Origin: Solirubrobacteraceae bacterium
GTDB taxonomy: Bacteria; Actinomycetota; Thermoleophilia; Solirubrobacterales; Solirubrobacteraceae
Direction of reading: 5' to 3'
Length of the DNA: 18,751 bases
Assembly: GCA_025455895.1 (NCBI GenBank)
Contig: JALOLQ010000011.1
Coordinates: 1 to 18,751 of the forward strand
Position 1 is the first letter of the stretch. Every line of letters starts with the position of its first letter. Of the stretch, positions 8,983 to 15,901 are shown piece after piece. The notes beneath the pieces were generated by a model. The model saw nothing but the letters and a program-made list of their open reading frames with translations. It was not told the DNA's origin and made no database searches. The position numbers and the translations under genes were made by a program.

Positions 8983-9768
8983 CTACTTGCCGGCCGACTC
9001 GGCGACGTACGCCGCGACGGCCTTGATCTGCTCGGGCGTGAGCTGGCCCTCGAACGCCGGCATCGCGCCCTTGCCCTTGGTCACCGCGGCGCTGACCGTC
9101 GGCTCCGAGGGCTTCAGCGTGTCCAGCACGGGGCCGACGTTGCCGTTCGCGCCGGCGGCCTTCAGCGTGTGGCAGCTCGCGCAGTTCTGGGTGAAGATCG
9201 ACTCGCCCTCGGCGGCCTGGTCGCCGCCGCCGCCGGCGGTGGCGGGCGGCTCGGGGCTGCCCTCCTCGGTGACGAGGCCCTCGCCGCGCCCGGCGACCGC
9301 GGCGACGTAGCTCGCCACGTCCTCGGCGGCCTCGCCGCTCAGCAGCCCGGCGGGCATGTTGCCGGCGCCGCGCGCGCGGCCGAGCTTGATCGCGTTGAGC
9401 GTCAGCGCCTCCGGCGGCTTGAGCGCGTCGAGGTTCGGGCCGGTCTGCCCGACCGCGTTGGAGGCCTGGAGCGTGTGGCAGCTCGAGCAGTTCTGCGCGA
9501 AGAGCTCGCGGCCCTTCTCCTGCGCCGAGGTCAGCTCGACCCCGCCGACGGCCTCCTTGGCACGATCCTCGCCGTTGTCCACGAGCAGCACCGCGGGCAC
9601 GAGCAGGCCGAGGCCCACCGTGATCAGCGCGAGGCCCGTGTAGAGCAGCTTGTTCGACGGCGGCTTCTCGGGCTCGTCGGCCTTGCGGCGACGGCCGGCG
9701 AACCCGGCGCCGACGGCGATCAGGCCGGCCAGGACGAAGGCGATGATGACTGCGGTGACGGCGAGCAT
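8983..9768 (-). CDS. membrane-anchored diheme cytochrome c
   Basis: This 261-residue protein has two N-terminal membrane helices (about 2-24 and 41-63), with a basic GRRRKADEPEKPPSNK loop between them. Two homologous cytochrome c domains facing outside follow. Domain 1 has CSSCH (Cys94, Cys97, His98) and the axial Met138 in GNMPAG; domain 2 has CASCH (Cys196, Cys199, His200) and Met236 in AMPAFEG. A Gly/Pro-rich linker (about 161-188) joins them. The two domains are clearly a tandem duplication (QNCSSCHTL/QNCASCHTL, LKPPEALT/LKPSEPTV). It should carry electrons in a respiratory chain at the outer face of the membrane; no oxidase or quinol-oxidising partner gene is in the window. ATG 9768 was preferred to 9834 because a TAGCGT box stands eight bases before it and the extra 22 residues are Pro/Arg-rich. 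It follows dnaE2 by 76 bases. Confidence 0.93.
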   Translation of the reverse strand: MLAVTAVIIAFVLAGLIAVGAGFAGRRRKADEPEKPPSNKLLYTGLALITVGLGLLVPAVLLVDNGEDRAKEAVGGVELTSAQEKGRELFAQNCSSCHTLQASNAVGQTGPNLDALKPPEALTLNAIKLGRARGAGNMPAGLLSGEAAEDVASYVAAVAGRGEGLVTEEGSPEPPATAGGGGDQAAEGESIFTQNCASCHTLKAAGANGNVGPVLDTLKPSEPTVSAAVTKGKGAMPAFEGQLTPEQIKAVAAYVAESAGK

Positions 9769-9776
9769 CGGCGCGA

Positions 9777-9782
9777 ACGCTA
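9777..9782 (-). promoter_or_regulatory. -10 box of the cytochrome c gene (leaderless type)
   Basis: TAGCGT on the minus strand is followed by eight bases and the ATG at 9768. It lies in the 76-base gap after dnaE2 and gives the cytochrome gene its own promoter. A weaker stem (9802-9807 with 9832-9837) lies further upstream in the same gap. Confidence 0.4.
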
Positions 9783-9844
9783 CAGGGCCGGGCCGCGGGA
9801 AGGCGTGGCGGCGGCATGCGGCCTGCGGCGGCACGCCGGGCCGG

Positions 9845-12800
9845 TCATCGGCGGCGCCCCTGGGCGAATGACATCACCGGCGGCGCGACCGCCCGGAACC
9901 CGGCCGCGGCGGCGGGCTCGGCGGCGCGCTCGCGCTCGCGCTCGTCCAGCGGGGAGAGGTCGCGGACCTCGGCGGCGGGCCGGTCCGGCGCCTCGAGCGG
10001 GACGAGCCGCCGCACGAGGACGTTGACCGCCCCGCCCCCGGCGGCGTAGCGCTCCAGGCGCCCCTCGGCGACGACGAGCGGCTCGGTCCGGACGGTGAGC
10101 CGGTGGCGCTCGTAGACCGCGGGCGGGACGACGAGGTTCACCGTCCCGTGCTCGTCCTCGAGCAGCATGACGCAGACCCCGCTCGCCGTCCCCGGCCGCT
10201 GGCGGGCGACGACCAGCCCGCCGATGCGCACCGGATCGCCGTGCCGCAGATCGCCCAGACGATCGCTCGCGACCGCCCCGCGGGCCGTGAGCGGCCCGCG
10301 GAGCAGCGCGAGCGGGTGCGTCTCAGCCGTCAGTCCCGTCGTCGCGTAGTCGGCGAGCATCGCCTCCCAGTCGCTCAGCGGCGCGAGCGCCGGGGCGGCG
10401 GGCAGGTCGAGCGGCAGCGCGAGCTGGGTGGCGCCGCGCAGCGCCAGCGGCGGGACGGCGACGCCCAGCGCCCACAGCGCCGCGCGCCGCGCGTAGCGCC
10501 GCCCGGCGGCGTTCTCGGGCGGGACGAGCGAGTCGGCCGCGCCCGCCCAGGCCAGGCGCGCGAGCGACGGCCGGCCCGCCCCGGCGCGCGAGGCGAGGTC
10601 GTCGAGCGAGCGGAACGGCCCGCCGCGCCCGCGCTCGGCGACGAGCGCGCCGACCTCCTCCCCGCGGACCCCGAGGACGTGGCCGAGCCCGAGGCGCACC
10701 GCGCCCTCCGGGGTGACCGTGCAGCCCGCGGCACTCGCGTTCACGTCCGGTGGCAGGACGGGGATCCCGCGGCGCTGGGCATCGTGGACGAGCGCGTCGG
10801 GCGGGTAGAAGCCCATCGGCTGCTCGTCGAGCAGCGCGGCGAGGAACTCGGGGCCGTAGTGCACGCGCAGCCAGGTGGACTGGTAGGCCAGCAGGCCGAA
10901 CGCCGCCCCGTGCGCCTTGGGGAAGCCGAAGCCCGAGAAGCCGGAGATCATCGTGAAGACGTGCTCGGCGAGCGCCTCGTCCACGTCCGGCCAGCGCGCC
11001 GTCGCGCCCTCGACGAAGCGCCGGTGGTGGGCCTCGATCGCCGCCTGCGAGCGCTTGCGGCTCATCGCCCGCCGCAGGCCCTCCGCCTCGCCCGCCGAGA
11101 AGCCCGCGAAGGCCATCGCGACCTCGATCACCTGGTCCTGGAAGATGATCGTCCCGAGCGTGTCGCGCAGCACCGGCTCGAGCGACGGGTGGTCGTAGGG
11201 GACCCGGTAGCCCGGGTCGGCCCGCAGCCGCTGGCGGCGCTCGATGTACGGGTTGACCGCCCCGCCCTGGATCGGGCCCGGCCGCACGATCGCCACCTGG
11301 ATCGTCAGGTCGTCGAGATTCTCCGGGCGCGTGCGCACGAGCGAGGCCATCTGCGCGCGGCTCTCGATCTGGAAGACCCCGGTCGTCTCCGCGCGCTGGA
11401 TCGCGTCGTAGACCTGCGGGTCGTCGTAGGGGATCCGCGAGAGGTCGATCCGCTCGGCGCGCCGTGCGGCGATCTGCTCGACGCAGCGCTCGACCGCCGA
11501 GAGCATGCCCAGGCCGAGCAGGTCGATCTTCAGGAAGCCCGCGTCGGCGCAGGAGTCCTTGTCCCACATGACCATCTGGCGGCCCTCCATCGCGGCCGGG
11601 ACGACCGGGCAGCAGTCCACGAGCGGACGGGTGGCGACGATCATCCCGCCGGAGTGCTGGGAGAGATGGCGCGGCAGGCCGTGGGCCTCGTTCGCCAGCT
11701 CGGCGAGGTGCCGCCAGCGGCTCGGCGACCCGTCCGGGTCCAGCCGCCCGGCGCCGAGCGTCGTCTCGACGTCACGGTCCACGGTGCGCGCCGACCAGCC
11801 CTCCGAGCCGCGGGCGACGCGCTCGATCTCGCCGGGCGGCAGGCCCAGCGCCTTGCCCAGCTCGCGGATCGCCCCGCGCGCGCGGTAGGTCGGGAAGGCG
11901 GCCACGAGCGCCGAGCGATCACGGCCGTAGCGCTCGTGGATGCGCGGGATCAGCCGCTCGCGCACGTCGCGCGGGAAGTCGAGGTCGATGTCCGGCAGCG
12001 CGGTGATCTCCTCGTTGAGGAAGCGCCCGAGGAACAGCCGGTTGGCCACCGGGTCGACGTGCGAGAGGCCGGTGAGGTAGCAGACGATCGAGGAGACCGA
12101 GGACCCCCGGCCGCGGCCGGGGGGCAGCAGCGCGCGGGCGGTGTCCGGGCCGCGCACCTCGGCGGCGACCTCGCGCGCGAGCTCGAGCAGGTCGCGGTGC
12201 AGGACGAAGAACCCGGACAGGCCCAGCTGCTCGATCAGCGCCAGCTCCTCGCGCAGCCGTGCGGCCGCCTCGGCGCGGTGGGTGCTCCCCGGCGGGTAGC
12301 GCTCCTCGAAGCTCGGCCGGCAGGCCTCGGCCAGCGCGCGCGCCGCACCGGCGTCCTCGGCGCCCGGGTAGCGGTAGCCGAGACCCTCGGTGAGGTCGAA
12401 GGTCAGCGTCTCGGCCAGGCGCGCGGTCTCGGCGACGGCGTCGGGATGGTCCTCGAAGCGCGCGGCCATCGCCTCGGGGGTCGCGAGCACGTGGGCGTGG
12501 TTGCCGCGGCGCAGCGGCTCGGAGGCGTCGAGCGTCGTGTGCTCGCGGACCGCGACGAGCGCGTCCTGCAGCCGGGCGCGCCGCGGCGTGTGCGCGTGGA
12601 CGTTCCCGGTCGCCACGCACGCGACGCCCAGCCGCGCGGCGAGCCCCGCGAGCCCCCGGTTCAGCGCGCGGTCGTGGCGCGCGAACGGGCGCTGCAGCTC
12701 GACCCGGAAGGCCTCGCGCCCGAACGCCGCGAGCAGGCGGCGCATCGTCGGCTCGTCGCGCACGCCGTCGCGCGCGCAGCCGCTCAGGCAGACGAGCCCC

Positions 12801-13189
12801 TCGGCGTGCGCCTCGACGTCGGCCAGCGTGAGCGACGGCGCGGCGCGGATCCGGCGCGCCCCCTCGCGCGTGCCCGCATGCGCACGGGTGAGCAGCCGGC
12901 ACAGGCTCCCCCAGCCGCGCGCGTCCCGGACCAGCAGCGTCAGGTGGCGATGGGGCGCGTCCGGCGGCTCGCCGTCGTCGCGCACGCGGACCTCGGCTCC
13001 GTGGATCGCGCGCAGCCCGAGCGCCTTCGCCGCCTGGGCGAACTCCATCGAGCCCGAGACGGTGTCGTGATCGGTGAGCGCGAGCGCCGTGTGCCCGCGC
13101 TCGAGCGCCGCGACCACCAGCTCCTCGGGCAGCGAGGCCCCGTCGAGGAACGAGAAGGCCGAGTGGCAGTGGAGCTCGACGTACGGCAC
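9845..13189 (-). CDS. dnaE2: error-prone DNA polymerase III alpha subunit DnaE2
   Basis: DNA polymerase of the C family used for mutagenic translesion synthesis in the SOS response. The 1114-residue protein opens with the PHP domain (VPYVELHCHSAFSFLDG from residue 1, with ALTDHDTVSG around 40). The polymerase core has LPDIDLDFP with Asp400 and Asp402, and KIDLLGLGML with Asp556, matching E. coli DnaE Asp401, Asp403 and Asp555. HhH-containing fingers follow, then FGFPKAHGAAFGLLAYQSTWLR near 760 and the DnaE2-typical DEQPMGFYPPDALVHDAQRRG near 790. An OB-fold comes at about 980-1065 (DPVRIGGLVVARQRPGTASG). Length and the QPMGFYPP segment favour DnaE2 over the replicative DnaE1. GTG 13189 was chosen because the PHP motif begins right there, and the frame upstream codes for unrelated sequence. 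A perfect LexA site abuts the start. The usual partners ImuA'/ImuB are not in the window. Confidence 0.96.
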   Translation of the reverse strand: MPYVELHCHSAFSFLDGASLPEELVVAALERGHTALALTDHDTVSGSMEFAQAAKALGLRAIHGAEVRVRDDGEPPDAPHRHLTLLVRDARGWGSLCRLLTRAHAGTREGARRIRAAPSLTLADVEAHAEGLVCLSGCARDGVRDEPTMRRLLAAFGREAFRVELQRPFARHDRALNRGLAGLAARLGVACVATGNVHAHTPRRARLQDALVAVREHTTLDASEPLRRGNHAHVLATPEAMAARFEDHPDAVAETARLAETLTFDLTEGLGYRYPGAEDAGAARALAEACRPSFEERYPPGSTHRAEAAARLREELALIEQLGLSGFFVLHRDLLELAREVAAEVRGPDTARALLPPGRGRGSSVSSIVCYLTGLSHVDPVANRLFLGRFLNEEITALPDIDLDFPRDVRERLIPRIHERYGRDRSALVAAFPTYRARGAIRELGKALGLPPGEIERVARGSEGWSARTVDRDVETTLGAGRLDPDGSPSRWRHLAELANEAHGLPRHLSQHSGGMIVATRPLVDCCPVVPAAMEGRQMVMWDKDSCADAGFLKIDLLGLGMLSAVERCVEQIAARRAERIDLSRIPYDDPQVYDAIQRAETTGVFQIESRAQMASLVRTRPENLDDLTIQVAIVRPGPIQGGAVNPYIERRQRLRADPGYRVPYDHPSLEPVLRDTLGTIIFQDQVIEVAMAFAGFSAGEAEGLRRAMSRKRSQAAIEAHHRRFVEGATARWPDVDEALAEHVFTMISGFSGFGFPKAHGAAFGLLAYQSTWLRVHYGPEFLAALLDEQPMGFYPPDALVHDAQRRGIPVLPPDVNASAAGCTVTPEGAVRLGLGHVLGVRGEEVGALVAERGRGGPFRSLDDLASRAGAGRPSLARLAWAGAADSLVPPENAAGRRYARRAALWALGVAVPPLALRGATQLALPLDLPAAPALAPLSDWEAMLADYATTGLTAETHPLALLRGPLTARGAVASDRLGDLRHGDPVRIGGLVVARQRPGTASGVCVMLLEDEHGTVNLVVPPAVYERHRLTVRTEPLVVAEGRLERYAAGGGAVNVLVRRLVPLEAPDRPAAEVRDLSPLDERERERAAEPAAAAGFRAVAPPVMSFAQGRRR

Positions 13190-13202
13190 GAACGTATGTT
13201 CG
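13189..13202 (-). promoter_or_regulatory. LexA-binding SOS box of dnaE2
   Basis: CGAACGTATGTTCG on the plus strand is CGAAC-N4-GTTCG, a perfect match to the actinobacterial/Gram-positive LexA consensus (GAAC-N4-GTTC). Its edge base is the first base of the dnaE2 GTG. LexA bound here would block initiation. This supports damage-induced expression and the identity of the gene. The exact -10 box of this promoter is unclear: TACGTT inside the site is too close to the GTG. Confidence 0.88.
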
Positions 13203-13217
13203 CATCCGGGGCGGACG

Positions 13218-13850
13218 TCAGGTCCGCAGCCCTGCGGCGGTGACCGGCGGCTGGGTGAACCGGTAGGGCACGCCGGACCGGAACGCCCGCAACGCCGGGT
13301 GGCGCCGGCCGCCCCCGCGGTGGTGCACCGCCTCCCACAGCCCCTCCGGGCAGCGGCCGTCCTGCTGGAGCAGCGCCGCGGGGATGTCGAGCCCGGGGTC
13401 GATCGGCGCCCGGTCGTAGGCCGCCACGACCCGCGCGCCGAACAGCACGAGCACCTCGGTGCCCGGGAGCGCGGCACTGGGCGTCACGATCGCTCCCACG
13501 CCCTCCGCCCGCAGCCGCGCCGCCGCCTCCCGGCACGGCCGGTGGTCGTCGGCGACGAGATCCTCGGGGCGCAGACCGGCCTGCGGCGCACTCGCGAACG
13601 TGATCGGCTGCGGCGGCTCGGTGAGCGTCACCCGCAGCGCCCAGGTCGGCACGCGCACGCTCCGCGCCGCCTCGGCGCCGCGCCGGCCGAGGTGGCGCAG
13701 GACCTCCGCCCACGGTCCCATCGGGTGCAGCGCCAGGTACTGGACCGGCGGGTCCCCGGCGGCGTTCCAGCGCCCGGCGACCCGGTTCGGCAGCGCCCAC
13801 AGCGGGCGCTCGTAGGCCGAGGCCCGGAAGGCGACCAGCTCGGCGCTCAC
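13218..13850 (-). CDS. RES-domain toxin (MbcT-like NAD+-degrading)
   Basis: A 210-residue RES-domain protein. The family is named for conserved Arg, Glu and Ser. Here the best candidates are Arg27 in VAGRWN, Glu49 in LHPMGPWAEVLRH, and Ser125 in GVGAIVTPSAALPGTEVLVLF. Members studied in M. tuberculosis and other bacteria deplete NAD+ (phosphorolysis or hydrolysis) and stop growth until neutralised by an Xre/MbcA/ParS-type antitoxin. The gene starts at GTG 13850, which overlaps the antitoxin's TGA (GTGA), a translationally coupled antitoxin-first order typical of these pairs. The tail after about residue 150 (DIPAALLQQDGRCPEGLWEAV... VPYRFTQPP) extends the core. Toxin activity is inferred from family and context. 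dnaE2 begins 28 bases downstream on the same strand. Confidence 0.88.
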   Translation of the reverse strand: MSAELVAFRASAYERPLWALPNRVAGRWNAAGDPPVQYLALHPMGPWAEVLRHLGRRGAEAARSVRVPTWALRVTLTEPPQPITFASAPQAGLRPEDLVADDHRPCREAAARLRAEGVGAIVTPSAALPGTEVLVLFGARVVAAYDRAPIDPGLDIPAALLQQDGRCPEGLWEAVHHRGGGRRHPALRAFRSGVPYRFTQPPVTAAGLRT

Positions 13851-14536
13851 CCGCCCGCGCCGGCCCGCGCGGCGCCGCTGAGCTCCAGCAGCCGCGCGAG
13901 CCGCCGCGGATCGCCCTCGGCCACGATCTCCAGCGGGGAGCGGCCCCCGAGCGCGCGGTCCGGATCGCGCAGCCAGCCGGCGACCCCGGGGCCGCCGAGC
14001 AGGCCGCGCACGTCGAGCACCAGGCGCGCGAGCAGCCGCAGGCGGCGCTCGTCCTCGCCGGACGGGGCGGCCTCCCCCGCGAGCCAGCGCTGGTAGGTCC
14101 GCAGCGACACCCCGAGCAGCTCCGCCTTCTCGGACTGCGACACCGCGAGCGCGTCCTCGAGCCACGCCGCGATCTCCCGAGCGGGACGATCGTCGCCGAG
14201 CAGCTCGCGCTCGGCGATCCGCTCGAGCAGGAAGCGCATCCCCTCGACGCCGATCCGCAGCGCGCGGCGCTGCGCGGCCGGGTCGCCGCCGTCGCGCGCG
14301 GCGAGCGCGACCCGGTGGGCGACCTGCTGGAGGTCGATCCACCGCCCGGCCTCGATGCCGGCCCGGGCGACCTCGCGCGCATCGCGCTCGAGCACTCGCT
14401 CGGCGGCCGCCCGCGCGGCGGCGACGTCGTCGGGCCGCGGCCGGGCGACGTCCGCCAGGCGCGTCTCGAGCGACGCCAGCCCGGCCGCGAGCGCGGCGGG
14501 GTCGAGAGCGGGGACGAGGGCGCTAGTGGCAGACAT
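13847..14536 (-). CDS. Xre/MbcA/ParS-type antitoxin with long N-terminal extension
   Basis: A 229-residue partner of the RES toxin. The C-terminal half has an Xre-like helix-turn-helix (about 131-155, SQSEKAELLGVSLRTYQRWLAG). It is followed by the MbcA/ParS/Xre toxin-binding region of the DUF2384 type (about 180-220), with VAGWLRDPDRALGGRSPLEIVAEGDPRRLARLLE. About 125 residues precede the HTH: a helical Ala/Arg-rich segment (LETRLADVARPRPDDVAAARAAAERVLERD) and a second one (MRFLLERIAERELLGDDRPAREIAAWL). Typical antitoxins of this class lack such an extension (usually about 110-160 residues in all). ATG 14536 is supported by a TAGACT box eight bases upstream. It should bind the palindromic operator over its own promoter as well as the toxin. 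Confidence 0.88.
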   Translation of the reverse strand: MSATSALVPALDPAALAAGLASLETRLADVARPRPDDVAAARAAAERVLERDAREVARAGIEAGRWIDLQQVAHRVALAARDGGDPAAQRRALRIGVEGMRFLLERIAERELLGDDRPAREIAAWLEDALAVSQSEKAELLGVSLRTYQRWLAGEAAPSGEDERRLRLLARLVLDVRGLLGGPGVAGWLRDPDRALGGRSPLEIVAEGDPRRLARLLELSGAARAGAGG

Positions 14537-14538
14537 CT

Positions 14539-14563
14539 GACGTAAGTCTACGACGTTATTACG
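14539..14563 (-). promoter_or_regulatory. promoter and palindromic operator of the toxin-antitoxin operon
   Basis: On the minus strand TAGACT (14550-14545) stands eight bases before the antitoxin ATG. The patch is markedly AT-richer than its surroundings and holds two overlapping inverted repeats: CGTA (14541-14544) with TACG (14549-14552), and CGTAA (14541-14545) with TTACG (14559-14563). There is also a GACGT direct repeat 13 bases apart (14539 and 14552). Overlap with the -10 box fits autorepression by the antitoxin. It overlaps the stop codon of the gene upstream. Confidence 0.55.
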
Positions 14564-15797
14564 CCAGCAGGCAGTCGGCTCGCGCCCGCCAGACGCCGTC
14601 CGGCCCGCGCATCCGCGCACCCAGCAGGCGCAGGCGCTCGTCGACGTGCGCGTACCCGCCGCCGACGCCGGGCCCCGCGTCCACGGCGCCCTCGACGCTC
14701 GTGGTCCGGGCCGTGAGTGCGTAGACGCGGGCCTGGGCGAGCGCGGCGGCATCGAGCCGGTCCCGCAGGGCCGCGCCGACCACCACGGCGTCACCGAGGC
14801 GCAGGCGCGGCGCCCGCAGCGCGCGCACGAACGCGCCGGCGGCCGCGAGGTTCGCGGGATCCGCGAGGTCCAGGCGCCGCTCGGTCTCCCACACGCGCCC
14901 GCCGCGCAGCGGCAGCCCGGTCCGCGCGAGGATCGCCCGCAGCGGCTTCGGGAGGCGCGGACCGGCGTGGGCGCGGAGCGTCTCGCGAACCTCCAGGGCC
15001 AGCGGCCGGCCGCCCCGGTCGACGACCAGCGCGTAGCGCTCCTCGTGCCGGCCCAGGCCCTCCGCGCCGGCCGGCCCGAGCAGGCCGAGCGAGAGCCCGA
15101 GGTCGTTGCGCCGGCGGATCGACAGCGTCCGCTCGCCGCTGCGGCGGTCGGTCCTCGCGCCGAGGACGTCCTCGGCGTCGAGCGTCAGGCCCGCCCGCCC
15201 GAGGCGCGCCTCGGCGACGGTGTCCAGGCCGCGCTCGGAGAGCACCGCATCCGGAGGCGGGGGCGGCCCGAGCGCCTGCGGGCGCGGCGCCGGGACCCGC
15301 CCGCCCGTGGAGCGCGGCGTCAGGCGCCGGAGGAGGTCGTCGCCCGCCGCCCGGTCGCGCACGACCCACACCCGGCCCCGGGCGAGCCGTCCCTCGACCT
15401 CCGCCCCGGCGGTGGCGCCGGCCGTCCCCCGGCCCACCCCCGCGCGCAGCCCGAGAGCGACCCCGAGCCCCGCGCCGCCGCGCATCAGCAGCGTGAGCCG
15501 CTCGCGGCCGTCGGCGAGGGTCTCGCGCGTGAGCGTGCGTCCCCCGCGCAGGCGCAGGACGGCGAGCCGCGCGGTGACGTCGGTCGCCGAGGTGCGGCTG
15601 GCCACGACGCACGGCGCCCGGTCCCCCACCGCGCAGCCGTCACCGGTCACGAGACACAGCGCCCGCTCGACCTGCGCCACGAGCGCCGCGGCGATCCCCG
15701 CACCCCCGAGCGCGAGCGCGCCCCCGGCGAGCACGCCGAGCACGAGCACCAGCACGACGACGTACTCGACGGTGGACTGGCCGCGATCGCCGGACAC
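14559..15797 (-). CDS. Flp/TadE-like prepilin N-terminus on an unrecognised 412-aa protein
   Basis: The N-terminus reads MSGDRGQSTVEYVVVLVLVLGVLAGGALALGG with GTG 15797 as start. Gly6 followed by QSTVEY matches the Flp-type prepilin cleavage motif G/XXXXEY (Glu at mature position 5), and a hydrophobic helix (about 12-40) follows directly. Pilins with this signal are usually 50-150 residues. Here about 370 residues follow: a Cys-bearing stretch (CLVTGDGCAVGDRAPC), then Arg/Leu/Gly-rich sequence without known motifs, such as LRLRGGRTLTRETLADGRERLTLLMRGG, a proline run PPPPPD, and RVWETERRLDLADPANLAAAGAFVRALRAP. I do not recognise a family. It may be a surface or secretion-system pseudopilin-like protein; no other pilus-assembly gene is in the window. 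An upstream GTG at 15854 would add 19 residues and push the cleavage motif inward, so I prefer 15797. It ends 22 bases before the antitoxin ATG. Confidence 0.7.
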   Translation of the reverse strand: MSGDRGQSTVEYVVVLVLVLGVLAGGALALGGAGIAAALVAQVERALCLVTGDGCAVGDRAPCVVASRTSATDVTARLAVLRLRGGRTLTRETLADGRERLTLLMRGGAGLGVALGLRAGVGRGTAGATAGAEVEGRLARGRVWVVRDRAAGDDLLRRLTPRSTGGRVPAPRPQALGPPPPPDAVLSERGLDTVAEARLGRAGLTLDAEDVLGARTDRRSGERTLSIRRRNDLGLSLGLLGPAGAEGLGRHEERYALVVDRGGRPLALEVRETLRAHAGPRLPKPLRAILARTGLPLRGGRVWETERRLDLADPANLAAAGAFVRALRAPRLRLGDAVVVGAALRDRLDAAALAQARVYALTARTTSVEGAVDAGPGVGGGYAHVDERLRLLGARMRGPDGVWRARADCLLA

Positions 15798-15888
15798 GCG
15801 GCCACGTTCCCGGCGACGGGGTGACGGCGCCACGACCGGTTCGTCACGCCCCACGCACGGAACGCTGGCGGGAGTCCGCAGCCGTGGG

Positions 15889-15894
15889 TAGGCT
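15889..15894 (+). promoter_or_regulatory. -10 box of the propeller-protein gene (leaderless type)
   Basis: TAGGCT lies seven bases before ATG 15902. The 104-base gap 15798-15901 between the divergent prepilin-like and propeller genes holds nothing else I can identify. No box of this type is seen facing the prepilin-like gene. Confidence 0.5.
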
Positions 15895-15901
15895 GCGCGC
15901 G

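Noticed and set aside
9769..9834. Alternative start of the cytochrome c protein 22 codons upstream
   Set aside because: The added residues are Pro/Arg-rich and would precede the membrane anchor; ATG 9768 has a TAGCGT box eight bases before it.
13191..13196. TACGTT on the minus strand as the dnaE2 -10 box
   Set aside because: It ends one base before the GTG, which would place transcription start inside the coding region, past the only usable start codon.
10103..13243. Open frame of over 1000 codons on the plus strand opposite dnaE2
   Set aside because: It is a shadow of a verified polymerase gene; the product is Arg/Val/Gly/Ala-rich without any recognisable domain.
13190..13477. Upstream extension of dnaE2 by 96 codons
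   Set aside because: The added sequence overlaps the RES toxin gene in another frame, has no homology-like features, and the PHP domain begins at the GTG next to the LexA box.
14537..14794. N-terminal extension of the antitoxin frame upstream of ATG 14536
   Set aside because: It would overlap the prepilin-like gene and its own promoter/operator patch; the TAGACT box fits ATG 14536.
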